From Pontibacterium granulatum (GTDB taxonomy: Bacteria; Pseudomonadota; Gammaproteobacteria; Pseudomonadales; Balneatricaceae), in contig NZ_JASBRH010000001.1 in the NCBI RefSeq assembly GCF_029961155.1, positions 62,001 through 126,000 of the forward strand: a stretch of 64,000 nt of DNA, read 5' to 3'. The translations under genes and the position numbers were made by a program. Each line of letters opens with the position of its first letter. The stretch's first letter is position 1. Positions 39,838 to 51,956 of the stretch are shown piece after piece. Below the pieces are notes generated by a model. The model was not told where the DNA came from, made no database searches, and saw only the letters and a program-made list of their open reading frames with translations.

Positions 39838-40491
39838 ATGGCACTGGTTATATACGACCACGGTTATCGAATACAGACGCCAACTAAATCGGAATTCCCA
39901 CCAAGCGGCGTCGACAAGCTGGAAGAGCTGAAAGCAACCCATCGCTCAGCAGATACCGAAGATCGCCTGCATGCCGATGGTGAAAAATTTATCCAAATTC
40001 TGCAGCCTGAGCGCAAAAAGAAAGGGCTACCGCCCGCCTCTGCGGCGACCCAAGCCTATGTAGACACCGAAGAAAAGGCGATCAGCCTGCCGGATCGACG
40101 TACGCTTGCTATCTCGCATATTATGAGTTCGCCGGTTCAGACAATCACACCGGGGGCGACCATCTTTGCTGCTTCGCGCAAAATGGTGGACCTGAATATC
40201 CGTCATCTGGTGGTCGTTAACGAATCCCTGCAACTGCTGGGTATGCTGTCGGAGCGCGATATTCTGCGGGTGGGCAGAAACTCACCAGACTCCATCGATA
40301 CCATCTATACCAAGAAGGTCGTGGCCGCCTCGCCGGATACCCGGGTACGCCAAGCCGCCCAGATTATGGTGGAGTACAACATAAACTCGATTCCGATTGT
40401 AGATGCCGGGGGTAGCGCTGTAGGCGTTGTCACCCGTACTGATATGCTTCACCTGCTTGTCAGCGGTCCGAATCTGGAGCGCTGGGCCTAA
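39838..40491 (+). CDS. CBS-domain protein with an uncharacterised N-terminal region
   Basis: A 217-residue protein. Two CBS motifs occupy about residues 95-210 (HIMSSPVQTITPGATIFAASRKM with LLGMLSERDILRVG; KKVVAASPDTRVRQAAQIMVEYN with VGVVTRTDMLHLL). Such pairs bind adenine nucleotides or similar ligands. Residues 1-90 (YDHGYRIQTPTKSEFPPSG, VDKLEELKATHRSADTEDR) are not a domain I recognise and are mostly polar. No enzymatic domain is attached. The 3' end overlaps the converging DUF4126 gene by 32 bp. Confidence 0.85.
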   Translation: MALVIYDHGYRIQTPTKSEFPPSGVDKLEELKATHRSADTEDRLHADGEKFIQILQPERKKKGLPPASAATQAYVDTEEKAISLPDRRTLAISHIMSSPVQTITPGATIFAASRKMVDLNIRHLVVVNESLQLLGMLSERDILRVGRNSPDSIDTIYTKKVVAASPDTRVRQAAQIMVEYNINSIPIVDAGGSAVGVVTRTDMLHLLVSGPNLERWA

Positions 40492-41161
40492 CCTCGCTCC
40501 CCTTATCTGTAAGTTGCGGGGCCGAAGGAATGGACTCCGAACCTCGAAACAACCCTCCCAGCCAACTGAATACCTTTTTGATTCCACGCCACAACTTCGG
40601 CAGCAACCACGCAATCAGTACGATAAACAGCGCCAGCGCAATCAGGAAAGAGACTGGGTGATTCAGTGCGGTCCACAGGCCAGCAAGCACCAACACATCT
40701 TCGGTGAAAGACGCTGTCCAGTTCGTTACCGGTTCGGGTGAGGTATTGATCAGTACCCGACTACCCGCCTTGGTGGCATGACTGGCAGCAGCCAGACTGC
40801 CGCCGACGAGAGCAGCGGCGACTTCCACGGCCGGGCTAATATCGCCGACTGCCGCAGAAGCCAGCGCAGCCCCAGCGGGGATTCGGATAAAGGTATGCAG
40901 GCCATCCCAGCCGGTATCGACGCCAGGCACTTTATCGGCAAAAAATTCCACACAGTACATAAAACCGGCGGCCATCAGTACCAATGGATCGGCCACCACC
41001 ATCAACTCGGCCGGCAAGCTGATATGGCCCATGTTGGAGAGCACCCCCAACATCAGCACGGTAGCGTACAGATTGATACCACTGGCCCAACCCACGCCCA
41101 TCGTAAGGGCGATCAGGCTCACTATCTGGTCTAACTGATCCATAAGCAACTCCACTGACAC
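40460..41161 (-). CDS. DUF4126 family membrane protein
   Basis: A 233-residue predicted inner-membrane protein with about five to six hydrophobic segments. It includes the DUF4126 region (GVGWASGINLYATVLMLGVLS, ADKVPGVDTGWDGLHTFIRIPAG and AALVGGSLAAASHATKAGSR). The C-terminal 45 residues are a basic then polar cytoplasmic-type tail. The function of the family is not known. The gene overlaps the CBS-domain gene tail to tail. Confidence 0.82.
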   Translation of the reverse strand: MSVELLMDQLDQIVSLIALTMGVGWASGINLYATVLMLGVLSNMGHISLPAELMVVADPLVLMAAGFMYCVEFFADKVPGVDTGWDGLHTFIRIPAGAALASAAVGDISPAVEVAAALVGGSLAAASHATKAGSRVLINTSPEPVTNWTASFTEDVLVLAGLWTALNHPVSFLIALALFIVLIAWLLPKLWRGIKKVFSWLGGLFRGSESIPSAPQLTDKGSEVRPSAPDSDR

Positions 41162-41183
41162 GTCAATGTTAGCTGCAGATCTA

Positions 41184-43762
<2,579 letters not shown>

Positions 43763-43813
43763 CTATTAAAGTTTCGAGAGAGATAAGATTTAAAGCGAAG
43801 GGAAAACGTGCGC

Positions 43814-45520
43814 TTAATGCGCACGTCGGGCCAGGTTACGCATTCCGAAATCACGGATGCGCTGGCGATAATGTTCTTTGGTTTGAGGTCGCAACACAGA
43901 GCGATTTTCATCCAGTAGCTCCGCACCCATATGTTTAGCTACGGTCTCTGCGGTTGCCAGCATGCATTCGAAGGCATTCATCACATCCCGCGGCTCCTCC
44001 ATTGACATAAAGAAGGTCAAACCACGGGTTTCCAGTTCATCCATGTTATCGATATCGAAGGTGCCCGGCTTAATCGCATTGGCCATACTGAACTGCACAG
44101 CACCTTCTTCGAGGCCATCTTCAAAGCGGTGGAAAATATCCATATCACCAAAGCGCATACCACAGGCGCTCACCAATGGCAGCAGTTTGGCGCCCGGAAT
44201 CGCCAGATTCTCGGCGGCAAGCACGGTGATCGCCAATACACTTTCCGGCGCCGGTGTTTTCTCCAGTGACGGACGCTCGGCAAACAGATCCTTGGTTTCC
44301 GGAACCGGCTCAGCGGATTCTTTGTCAAACACAGCTTTTTTACGTGAAGCAGGCTTCACAGTCGACTTCGGCTTCGGCGCAGAAACCACCACCGGTTCTG
44401 CTACCTCGGGTAAAATCGGATCATCGGCGAACAAGGGCGCAGCTTCCACAGCCTCAGCCTCCGGTCCGTTATCATCCAGCAACAGCGTAATTGGCTTGTC
44501 CAGATCCAACTCGGGCTCACCGCTAACAGCGGCTACCTGAGGCTTAACAGGTTCAGCCGGCGGTGCACTTTCAGCCACGGTGTCTGACACGACGTCAGTC
44601 TCCGGATTATTGTCCACTGAACGGTGAAACAGCGGTTCCGGTTCTCGGGCCGGTTCTTCTGCTTCCACAAAGGATTCCGGTTCTGGCTGAACATAAGCTA
44701 CCGATTCGTGCTCAACAATTGGTTCAGGACGAGTCTCGACGATGCGTGCTTTGGAAATAATGCCTTCATCCATTGCCACATCTGGCATATCCGGAGTAAC
44801 AGCCACAACGGTTTCCGGATCACGCGCGATCTCTGGCTCATCGTAACCGTCCAGTGAAGGAAACAGTGGTTCGGGATCTTGTTCAGGCCGGGTATCCGCC
44901 TCGAAACGCATCGGCTCAATGTCTGGTTCCCGGTCGGCAGGCGCACCGTCCATATAAGCGGAGACCGCTTCCAGAGATTCGGGCACAGGGGATTCAGCAG
45001 ATTCAGATTCGTAGTGCTCTGCAGAGGGCTGTTGTTCAGGTTCTGCTGAGGCTACACGCGCAGGCCCCAGCAATTCATCGAAATCTGCATTATCAGCAAC
45101 TTGCGGCTCAACTGCATGTTCTTCCGGCTCTTCATTTACCCGATGGGAAGCAAAGGCTGCGTCCTCAGTGCCTCGCCGATCAATTTCATCACCAAAGGCG
45201 GGTTCGATACGGCCATCAGGTTCGATATCCGGCCTGTCAAAGAGCGGATCAGATTCAGCATGATCGTGGCCGTTATGACTTTCGCGCTTTTGCTCAAGTT
45301 CAGCAAATAGCGGATCTTCGCCTACCAGGCGAGCGCCACCGTTCGGCAGTTCAGGATTGTGAGTACGAACAGGCTCATCCGGCAGATCCGCTACATTGGG
45401 GTCAATATCCATGCGCAGACGGTTGCGGTTTCCATTCATCCGACGCCAGCCATCAAGGATGATTAGGCCGATCAGGATAACGCCCCCGATCACTAGCCAT
45501 TCACGCAAACCGATATCCAT
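43814..45520 (-). CDS. zipA: Cell division protein ZipA
   Basis: ZipA tethers FtsZ to the membrane. The 568-residue protein has an N-terminal anchor (LREWLVIGGVILIGLIILDGW) that faces outward only briefly and a basic cytoplasmic stretch. A very long acidic P/E/D/V-rich linker (about 50-425) follows. The C-terminal FtsZ-binding domain (about 430-560) contains AITVLAAENLAIPGAKLLPL, MRFGDMDIFHRFED, VQFSMANAIKPGTFDID and TRGLTFFMSMEEP. It is well above the E. coli length (328) because of the linker. ligA follows as usual, but smc, normally upstream, is absent; ccmI lies there instead. Confidence 0.92.
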   Translation of the reverse strand: MDIGLREWLVIGGVILIGLIILDGWRRMNGNRNRLRMDIDPNVADLPDEPVRTHNPELPNGGARLVGEDPLFAELEQKRESHNGHDHAESDPLFDRPDIEPDGRIEPAFGDEIDRRGTEDAAFASHRVNEEPEEHAVEPQVADNADFDELLGPARVASAEPEQQPSAEHYESESAESPVPESLEAVSAYMDGAPADREPDIEPMRFEADTRPEQDPEPLFPSLDGYDEPEIARDPETVVAVTPDMPDVAMDEGIISKARIVETRPEPIVEHESVAYVQPEPESFVEAEEPAREPEPLFHRSVDNNPETDVVSDTVAESAPPAEPVKPQVAAVSGEPELDLDKPITLLLDDNGPEAEAVEAAPLFADDPILPEVAEPVVVSAPKPKSTVKPASRKKAVFDKESAEPVPETKDLFAERPSLEKTPAPESVLAITVLAAENLAIPGAKLLPLVSACGMRFGDMDIFHRFEDGLEEGAVQFSMANAIKPGTFDIDNMDELETRGLTFFMSMEEPRDVMNAFECMLATAETVAKHMGAELLDENRSVLRPQTKEHYRQRIRDFGMRNLARRAH

Positions 45521-45573
45521 AAATAAATCGCGCCCTCGTATTCTTTAGTACTGTAATTTTTCAGACTATAAAA

Positions 45574-46830
45574 TTAGTCGACAACTCGATCAATAACCAA
45601 CGTAAGTTCATTGTTGTCAGCACCAACCTGAACGGGACTAAGCGTACCATACAGATCACCCGAAGATGCCTGAGGCTGACCACTCAATGATACGCGTGCC
45701 GTAACTTCGACCTCGGTCTGCTGCGACAGTTTCGCCTGAGGCGACATTGCAGTGGAATCGTCCAGCACCACTTCGAGTGGCAGCTGGGACACCTGCAAGC
45801 GCACGGCGGCTAACGGCATGCGACCACCCACCGGGCGGGCAAAGACAAATACGACATGCTCAGGGTTCACCTGCGCTTTAAGTGACTCATCAATACTCAA
45901 CTGAACTCGGATCTGGGCCGCTGCAGCATCGGCTGTAACCTCTGCTTCTGATGCTGCCACACCCCGTGCCTCGAGGCGCCCACGCGCAGTCTGAATTCCG
46001 GACTTGAGAGATTTCGCGGCGTCACCATCGGCATTAACCAGGGCCTTGCTCCAGTAATCGATAGCCCCCTGGTAGTTCTGCTGTTCGAAGGCGTCGATAC
46101 CCAGCAGCCCCAGCGTTGTGATCTCAAACGGCTCAAGTGCCAACGTACGGTCGATCTGGTCCCGTACCTCCTGCGTGACTTTGTTACCACTGGCGAAGTA
46201 CAGTGCCTGTGCATACTGCCCCATCACCCCGGCATATTGCGGTGCGTCTTCCGGCAGCAGTTCAATCGACTTGCGCAATGCGGCCAAACCTTCGTCATAA
46301 CGCTTCATGCCGACATAGGTGGTACCGAGCATGTACCACCCCTCAGCGTTATCCGGACGCTGTTTCAGCTCCGCTTCCAGCATCGCCAGGGCATCCTCGA
46401 TGGACGGTTGCTGGTTCTGCTGCAAACCCTGTTCTGCATTCAGGGCCAGCTCGAGATCCACAGAGCGCCCCAGTTTGCCATACAGGCCAAACGCAGCGGT
46501 TGTCATGATCATCGCTATCAGGGTAACCGTCACTGCAGTGCCGCTGGTTAGCTTCAGTGGCGCCACCTGCTCCTCTTCCACTGCTGCATCGTTCAGCAGG
46601 TTTTTTTCAAGCTCGAGTTTGAGCTCGTCAAATTCAGCCAGCTCCAGACTACCGCTGTTCAGCTCTGCTTCCAGCTCTTCAACGCGTTCACGGAAGATGT
46701 CGATATTCTGGTGTTTACGATCTTCTGCCTGCTCAACCTGCTGAAGCTTCCTGGCACGGAACAGCGGCCAGAACACGAAACCGACTGCCAGCAGTGTCAG
46801 TACTGCAATACCACCCCATAAACCCGTCAT
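45574..46830 (-). CDS. ccmI: Cytochrome c maturation protein CcmI
   Basis: CcmI is a membrane chaperone that holds apocytochrome c for haem ligation. The 418-residue protein has an N-terminal membrane segment (GIAVLTLLAVGFVFWPLFRA), then a leucine-zipper-like cytoplasmic region. A second membrane helix (about 95-115) leads to a periplasmic TPR domain (AEGWYMLGTTYVGMKRYDEGLAALRKS and following) and a C-terminal beta domain. It overlaps the ccmH stop by 4 bp and is the last gene of the ccm operon. Confidence 0.93.
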   Translation of the reverse strand: MTGLWGGIAVLTLLAVGFVFWPLFRARKLQQVEQAEDRKHQNIDIFRERVEELEAELNSGSLELAEFDELKLELEKNLLNDAAVEEEQVAPLKLTSGTAVTVTLIAMIMTTAAFGLYGKLGRSVDLELALNAEQGLQQNQQPSIEDALAMLEAELKQRPDNAEGWYMLGTTYVGMKRYDEGLAALRKSIELLPEDAPQYAGVMGQYAQALYFASGNKVTQEVRDQIDRTLALEPFEITTLGLLGIDAFEQQNYQGAIDYWSKALVNADGDAAKSLKSGIQTARGRLEARGVAASEAEVTADAAAAQIRVQLSIDESLKAQVNPEHVVFVFARPVGGRMPLAAVRLQVSQLPLEVVLDDSTAMSPQAKLSQQTEVEVTARVSLSGQPQASSGDLYGTLSPVQVGADNNELTLVIDRVVD

Positions 46831-47297
46831 TTGTCGGTATCCTGATCAAGTAGAGAGTTAAGCTGCTGACGCTGGGATTCATCAAGCTCTGGTTTATCAT
46901 CCGTCTTGTTGCCTGACGACGTGCGACGCGTCATCACAAACACCACCACGACACCAACCAGAAGCAGCGCAAACGGGCCATACCACAACAGGTAAGTAGA
47001 AAGATCCTTGCGCGGTTTGTACAACACAAACTCGCCGTAACGGGCCACCATAAAATCGGCGATCTGCTGATCGGTTTCCCCTTCGCCCAACATACGATAC
47101 ACCTCGTGACGCAGGTCTTTCGCGATCGGAGAGTTGGAATCCGCCAGGTTCTGGTTCTGACACTTCGGACAACGAAGCTCTTCCGTCAAATGCTGGAACC
47201 GCTGTCGGGTTTCGTCATCTTTGAATTCGTAGGTATCGATCGCTGCCGTAGCATGCACCGAGACCATTAACAGGAGCGTAGTGAACCAGCGAATCAT
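46827..47297 (-). CDS. ccmH: Cytochrome c maturation protein CcmH
   Basis: CcmH is a membrane-anchored thiol oxidoreductase that reduces apocytochrome haem-binding cysteines. The 156-residue protein has a signal peptide, the family motif LTEELRCPKCQNQNLADSNS with the redox CxxC, and a periplasmic loop followed by a membrane helix (FALLLVGVVVVFVMTRR). Its length fits the short, Pseudomonas-type CcmH with a separate CcmI. It overlaps ccmG and ccmI by 4 bp each. Confidence 0.95.
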   Translation of the reverse strand: MIRWFTTLLLMVSVHATAAIDTYEFKDDETRQRFQHLTEELRCPKCQNQNLADSNSPIAKDLRHEVYRMLGEGETDQQIADFMVARYGEFVLYKPRKDLSTYLLWYGPFALLLVGVVVVFVMTRRTSSGNKTDDKPELDESQRQQLNSLLDQDTDK

Positions 47298-47836
47298 TGA
47301 CCTGCCACCTCCCCGGAGGCCAACTTATCCATCAAAGGGCGAATCTGGTCCCAAACACGCTGATCAACCACGCCCACATGCTTGTAACGGATCACTCCGT
47401 TGGCATCTATCACGTACGTCTCAGGCGCACCGTATACCCCCAGATCCAGGCCCAGGGCACCTTTGTCGTCGAAGATATTCTCTGCATACGGATCCAGATA
47501 GCGGCGCAACCACTCTTTTGCTTTGCCGCGGTCGTCCTTGTAGTTCACACCATAGATGGTGTACCCCTCTTCTTTGATCTTATTGAGCTGGGCGTGCTCC
47601 TCCTTACAGGACGGGCACCAGGTCGCCCATACGTTCAGCAACGCAGGTTTGCCTTTCAGGTCTGCCGGTGTGACCTGACGCTGCTCGTCGTACAGCGAGC
47701 TCATACTAAACTCAGGCAACGGCTTATCGATCAGCGCAGACGGCAGCTCGGTTGGATCAAGCTGCAGGCCTCGATAGAGAAAGATACCCATTACAAAGAA
47801 AACAGCTAACGGTACAAACAGGAAAAAACGGCGCAT
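47294..47836 (-). CDS. ccmG: Thiol:disulfide interchange protein CcmG (DsbE)
   Basis: CcmG is a periplasmic thioredoxin-fold reductant for the haem-ligation pathway. The 180-residue protein has an N-terminal membrane anchor (FVPLAVFFVMGIFLYRGLQ), LLNVWATWCPSCKEEHAQL with the redox WCPSC, and the GALGLDLGVYGAPETYVID segment including the cis-proline region. It lies between ccmF and ccmH with 4-bp overlap to ccmH. Confidence 0.95.
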   Translation of the reverse strand: MRRFFLFVPLAVFFVMGIFLYRGLQLDPTELPSALIDKPLPEFSMSSLYDEQRQVTPADLKGKPALLNVWATWCPSCKEEHAQLNKIKEEGYTIYGVNYKDDRGKAKEWLRRYLDPYAENIFDDKGALGLDLGVYGAPETYVIDANGVIRYKHVGVVDQRVWDQIRPLMDKLASGEVAGQ

Positions 47837-47848
47837 CTTAACTCTTCC

Positions 47849-49828
47849 TCACGCAAACTCAGGTTCAGTCGCTACAGGCTTGGACTGACGGCGCTTCGCC
47901 TGCTTTCGGTAACGCTTGTCTGCCGCTGCCAGCATGCCGCCAAACGTCATCATCAGGCCACCCAGCCAGATCCAGCGAACAAAGGGCTTGTACTGCATAC
48001 GTACCGCCCAGGCACCACCTTCCAGCGGCTCACCCAACGCAACATACAGATCGCGGAACAACCCAGGGTCAATCGCGGCCTCGGTCATCATGTTGCCTCG
48101 CGCATTGTAAAGACGTTTTTCCGGATTCATAAGGGAGTACGGTTCGCCGTCTTTAAGTACCACGATACGGCCCATATCTGAACTGTAGTTAGGTCCGGTT
48201 ACACGACGTGAACCTTCAAACACAAACTCATAATGCTTAAACGCCAAACGATCGCCCGGTGCCATGCGCATATCACGCTCTTCGCTGTAGAGTGATACCA
48301 TCGTGATCCCTACGATACATACAGCCACACCCACATGCGCCAGCACCATGCCGTAGTAACTCAGGGAGAAGTTACCCAGCGCTTTAATTGGCGACGCTTT
48401 ATGGGATACACGGTTGTACATATCCCGTATCCCGGAGAACACAATCCAGAAGCACAGAATCAGGCTTCCCATGGCGCGCCAGTCGTAGTCGATGCCGCCA
48501 AACAATGAGATCAGCACGCCCGCAACCAAGGCCAGCGCGCCCGGCAACCAGAGCTGCTTGATCAGAAACTCACCCTTGGTGACTTTCCAGCGGGCAATCG
48601 CACCGATGCCCATCAGCACCACCAACACCGACATCAGTGGAATGAACATGGCGTTAAAGTACGGCGCACCTACAGAGATCTTGCCCATCTGCAGCGCGTC
48701 CAGCAGCAGCGGATACAAAGTGCCCAGCAGGACCATAAACGCCACAACAACCAGTACGATGTTGTTCAGCAACAGGAAGGATTCACGTGAAATCAACTCA
48801 AAGGAGGATTCGGCTTTTACGTGCGCCGCCTTGATCGCATAAAGCAACAGCGAGCCACCGATGGTGATCGCCAGCAACGCCAGAATAAAGTAACCACGCT
48901 CTGGGTCAGACGCGAATGCGTGTACCGAGGTCAACACGCCGGAACGTACCAGGAAGGTGCCCAGCAGGCTCAGAGAGAACGCAAAGATCGCCAGTAACAC
49001 AGTCCAGCTTTTGAAGACACCACGCTTTTCCGTTACCGCCAGACTGTGGATCAGGGCAGTCCCCACCAGCCACGGCATAAAGGATGCGTTCTCCACCGGA
49101 TCCCAGAACCACCAGCCGCCCCAGCCAAGCTCGTAGTACGCCCACCAGCTGCCCAGTGCGATCCCCAGCGTCAGAAAGGCCCAGGCAATATTTGTCCAGG
49201 GACGGGACCAACGGGCCCACGCCGCATCCAATTGACCGCTCATCAGCGCAGCGATGGCAAACGCGAAGGCAACAGAGAACCCTACATACCCCATGTACAG
49301 CATCGGCGGATGGATGATCAGGCCGATATCCTGCAACAATGGGTTCAGGTCACCACCTTCCTGAGGATACATCGGCAGGTGACGCTCAAACGGGCTGGAG
49401 GTCAACAGTGTAAACAGGATAAAGCCAACGGCGATGATCCCCATCACTGACAGCACGCGTGCAACAATGTCCTGCGGCAGGTTGCGGCTTTTAACCGCAA
49501 CGGCGTAGATCCACCCACCGAGAATCACCACCCACAACAGCAGGGAGCCTTCATGGCCTCCCCAGATCGCGCTGATCTTGTAGTAGACCGGTAGTGCGGT
49601 ATTGGAGTTGGCGGCTACATACGCCACAGAGAAGTCATCAACGACAAAGGCATAACCCAGGCAGAAGATACTGATGACCAGAAACAGACACATACCCTTG
49701 GACAGTGGACGGGCATACCCCATCCACAACTGATTACCTGTGGAAGCGCCTACCAGCGGAACAACCGACAGCAGCGCTGCCAGGCACAGCGCAAGAATCA
49801 GCGCATATTGGCCAAGTTCAGGGATCAT
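47849..49828 (-). CDS. ccmF: Haem lyase subunit CcmF
   Basis: CcmF, with CcmH/I, attaches haem to apocytochrome c in the inner membrane. The 659-residue protein has about fifteen membrane segments. The haem-handling tryptophan-rich signature [20 protein letters not shown] (WWD domain) is clear, with histidine-bearing loops such as [10 protein letters not shown] and [11 protein letters not shown]. It overlaps the ccmE stop by 4 bp and precedes ccmG by 12 bp. Confidence 0.97.
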   Translation of the reverse strand: MIPELGQYALILALCLAALLSVVPLVGASTGNQLWMGYARPLSKGMCLFLVISIFCLGYAFVVDDFSVAYVAANSNTALPVYYKISAIWGGHEGSLLLWVVILGGWIYAVAVKSRNLPQDIVARVLSVMGIIAVGFILFTLLTSSPFERHLPMYPQEGGDLNPLLQDIGLIIHPPMLYMGYVGFSVAFAFAIAALMSGQLDAAWARWSRPWTNIAWAFLTLGIALGSWWAYYELGWGGWWFWDPVENASFMPWLVGTALIHSLAVTEKRGVFKSWTVLLAIFAFSLSLLGTFLVRSGVLTSVHAFASDPERGYFILALLAITIGGSLLLYAIKAAHVKAESSFELISRESFLLLNNIVLVVVAFMVLLGTLYPLLLDALQMGKISVGAPYFNAMFIPLMSVLVVLMGIGAIARWKVTKGEFLIKQLWLPGALALVAGVLISLFGGIDYDWRAMGSLILCFWIVFSGIRDMYNRVSHKASPIKALGNFSLSYYGMVLAHVGVAVCIVGITMVSLYSEERDMRMAPGDRLAFKHYEFVFEGSRRVTGPNYSSDMGRIVVLKDGEPYSLMNPEKRLYNARGNMMTEAAIDPGLFRDLYVALGEPLEGGAWAVRMQYKPFVRWIWLGGLMMTFGGMLAAADKRYRKQAKRRQSKPVATEPEFA

Positions 49829-50286
49829 TTATTAAACTCCTCGGCCTCTGGCTTAGGCATGTTGCCCGCTTTTTCCAGAGCTTCCGCCACTTCCGGCGGC
49901 ATATAGTTTTCGTCGTGCTTGGCCAGGACTTCGCTGGCCTGGAAAATCCCTGCTTCATCCATCACGCCCTGTGCCACGATACCCTGCCCCTCGCGGAACA
50001 GATCGGGCAGAATACCGGTGTATTCAACGGTGACGCTTTCAGCGTAATCGGTCATACCAAAGCTCACTTTCAGGCTGTTTGGATCGCGCGTAACGCTACC
50101 CTCAACCACCATACCGCCAGCTCGAATACGCGTATGTTCAGGCGCCTCACCGTTTACAATCTGTGTTGGGGAGTAGAACAGATTGATATTCTGACTCAGC
50201 GCAAACATAGTCAGCCCCACCGCAATCCCTACGCCGAAGACGATGAACAAAACAATGATCAATCGTTGTTTTCGTTTTGGATTCAT
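49825..50286 (-). CDS. ccmE: Haem chaperone CcmE
   Basis: CcmE covalently carries haem from CcmC to CcmF. The 153-residue protein has an N-terminal membrane anchor ([20 protein letters not shown]) and an OB-fold domain. The conserved [13 protein letters not shown] contains the haem-binding histidine and the following tyrosine. It overlaps ccmD and ccmF by 4 bp on both sides. Confidence 0.96.
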   Translation of the reverse strand: MNPKRKQRLIIVLFIVFGVGIAVGLTMFALSQNINLFYSPTQIVNGEAPEHTRIRAGGMVVEGSVTRDPNSLKVSFGMTDYAESVTVEYTGILPDLFREGQGIVAQGVMDEAGIFQASEVLAKHDENYMPPEVAEALEKAGNMPKPEAEEFNK

Positions 50287-50468
50287 GAGGTACTTTTCTC
50301 CCTGCGCAGACGACGTTTTAGCTCGGCTATCAGCTGTTTTTTACGTAGCAGCGGACTCACCAGATTGACAACAAACAGAACCAACGCAATGGCGTAGCTC
50401 AACCATACGTATTGGCCATGTCCATCCATGGCCAGAAACTCGGAAAAACTGTCGAAACTCACACTCAC
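50283..50468 (-). CDS. ccmD: Haem exporter protein CcmD
   Basis: CcmD is a small membrane protein that helps release holo-CcmE from the CcmABC complex. The 61-residue product has [20 protein letters not shown], one membrane helix, and a basic C-terminal tail ([17 protein letters not shown]), all typical. It starts one base after ccmC ends and overlaps ccmE. Confidence 0.92.
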   Translation of the reverse strand: MSVSFDSFSEFLAMDGHGQYVWLSYAIALVLFVVNLVSPLLRKKQLIAELKRRLRREKSTS

Positions 50469-50469
50469 C

Positions 50470-51228
50470 TCACTGCTTTTCGATCAGTTCGCGTACCCAG
50501 CTGGCACGGCGTTCACGATGAATAATCTCGTTACGGGTGCGCATCATCAGGGAAACGGCAAAGAAACAGTAGAACCCTATGACCATGATAAGCAGGGGCA
50601 CCCACATCTCTGCGGGCATGGCCGGACGTTCGGTTAACGTAAAGGTTGCAGGCTGGTGCAGCGTGTTCCACCACTCAACGGAGTACTTGATAATCGGGAT
50701 ATTCACCAAGCCGACCAGTGCCAGAACGGCGGTCGCCTGGGCTGCAGTGGCTTCGCTTTCAAAGGCAGAGTGGAGGGCGATCACCCCCAGGTACAGGAAC
50801 AGCAGAATCAGCATGGAGGTGAGGCGTGCATCCCACACCCACCAGGAGCCCCAGGTCGGCTTGCCCCAGATCGCACCGGTTGCTAGCGCCAGAATCGCCA
50901 TGGTCGCACCGATCGGTGCACAGGACTTGGCCACCATATCGGCCACTTTCATTTTCCATATCAGGCCGATTGCACCTGCCACCGCCATCAACATGTAGCA
51001 GGACTGAGCAAGAATCGCCGAAGGCACATGAATATAGATGATGCGGAAACTGTTACCTTGCTGATAATCCTGCGGCGCAAATGCCAGCGCCCAGGCAATA
51101 CCCAAAACCAACAAAACCGCTGCAGGGATCGCAAACCAGGGCATCAACTTACCCATGATCTCATAGCTCCAGCGAGGTGACGCCATCTGGTAAAACCAGC
51201 GTGGCATCCATTTTTTGTTCTCTGCCAT
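50470..51228 (-). CDS. ccmC: Haem exporter protein CcmC
   Basis: CcmC loads haem on CcmE. The 252-residue protein has six membrane segments and the WWD motif KPTWGSWWVWDARLTSML, with flanking histidines (IYIHVPSAI, YSVEWWNTLHQPATFT) expected to ligate haem. Its length is family-typical. It lies 8 bp after ccmB and 1 bp before ccmD. Confidence 0.97.
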   Translation of the reverse strand: MAENKKWMPRWFYQMASPRWSYEIMGKLMPWFAIPAAVLLVLGIAWALAFAPQDYQQGNSFRIIYIHVPSAILAQSCYMLMAVAGAIGLIWKMKVADMVAKSCAPIGATMAILALATGAIWGKPTWGSWWVWDARLTSMLILLFLYLGVIALHSAFESEATAAQATAVLALVGLVNIPIIKYSVEWWNTLHQPATFTLTERPAMPAEMWVPLLIMVIGFYCFFAVSLMMRTRNEIIHRERRASWVRELIEKQ

Positions 51229-51236
51229 TTTAACCC

Positions 51237-51956
51237 TTATCCGCTCACGGAAATTCTTAAAGCTGCACCCACAGCCAACGGCGCTAGCCCAATACCCAGT
51301 GCCAGCATTGCACCCAACAGGGCAATGTAGCCATCCAGCGGTAAGCCAGTCACTGCGGCCTGCACCGCACTGGTACCGAAGATCAGCACGGGAATATAGA
51401 GAGGTAATACCAGCAGGGAGATCAACACCCCCCCCTTACGCAATCCCACCGTCAGTGCCGCGCCAATGGCTCCAACCAAGCTCAACGTCGGTGTCCCTAG
51501 CAGCAAACTGAGCATCAGTCCGCCCATCCCACCTTCCGGCAGGAAGAGCATTACCCCTAGCAAAGGAGCCAGTACCGCCAATGGTAAGCCGGTCAGCATC
51601 CAATGCGCCGTAATCTTACCCAACACCACCACAAACAGGGGCTGCGGGCTCAACAAAGTCTGTTCAAGCGTGCCGTCTTCGTAGTCAGACCGGAAGACAC
51701 TGTCCATCGATAGCAGGGTAGCCAGCAAAGCAGCCACCCATACTACACCTGGCGCCACCTGCGCCAGGAAATCCGGCTCGGGGCTCACCCCCAGCGGAAA
51801 AAGTGTGGCTACCATCAGGAAAAAGATCAGAGGGTTGACCAGGTCACTGCGGCGACGATAGGACAACAGCAGATCTCGCTTCAAAACAGCCAGGAATAAC
51901 CCGCCAATAGACTGCTCCCCGGTTCGCACCGGCTCTTTAGTCAGCATTTCGCTCAT
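51237..51956 (-). CDS. ccmB: Haem exporter protein CcmB
   Basis: CcmB is the membrane subunit of the CcmAB ABC transporter that powers release of haem-loaded CcmE. The 239-residue protein has six hydrophobic segments. Visible are LKRDLLLSYRRRSDLVNPLIFF, MDSVFRSDYEDGTLEQTLLSP (typical CcmB) and GLPLAVLAPLLGVMLFL. An internal ATG at codon 4 is an alternative start. It overlaps ccmA by 4 bp. Confidence 0.96.
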   Translation of the reverse strand: MSEMLTKEPVRTGEQSIGGLFLAVLKRDLLLSYRRRSDLVNPLIFFLMVATLFPLGVSPEPDFLAQVAPGVVWVAALLATLLSMDSVFRSDYEDGTLEQTLLSPQPLFVVVLGKITAHWMLTGLPLAVLAPLLGVMLFLPEGGMGGLMLSLLLGTPTLSLVGAIGAALTVGLRKGGVLISLLVLPLYIPVLIFGTSAVQAAVTGLPLDGYIALLGAMLALGIGLAPLAVGAALRISVSG

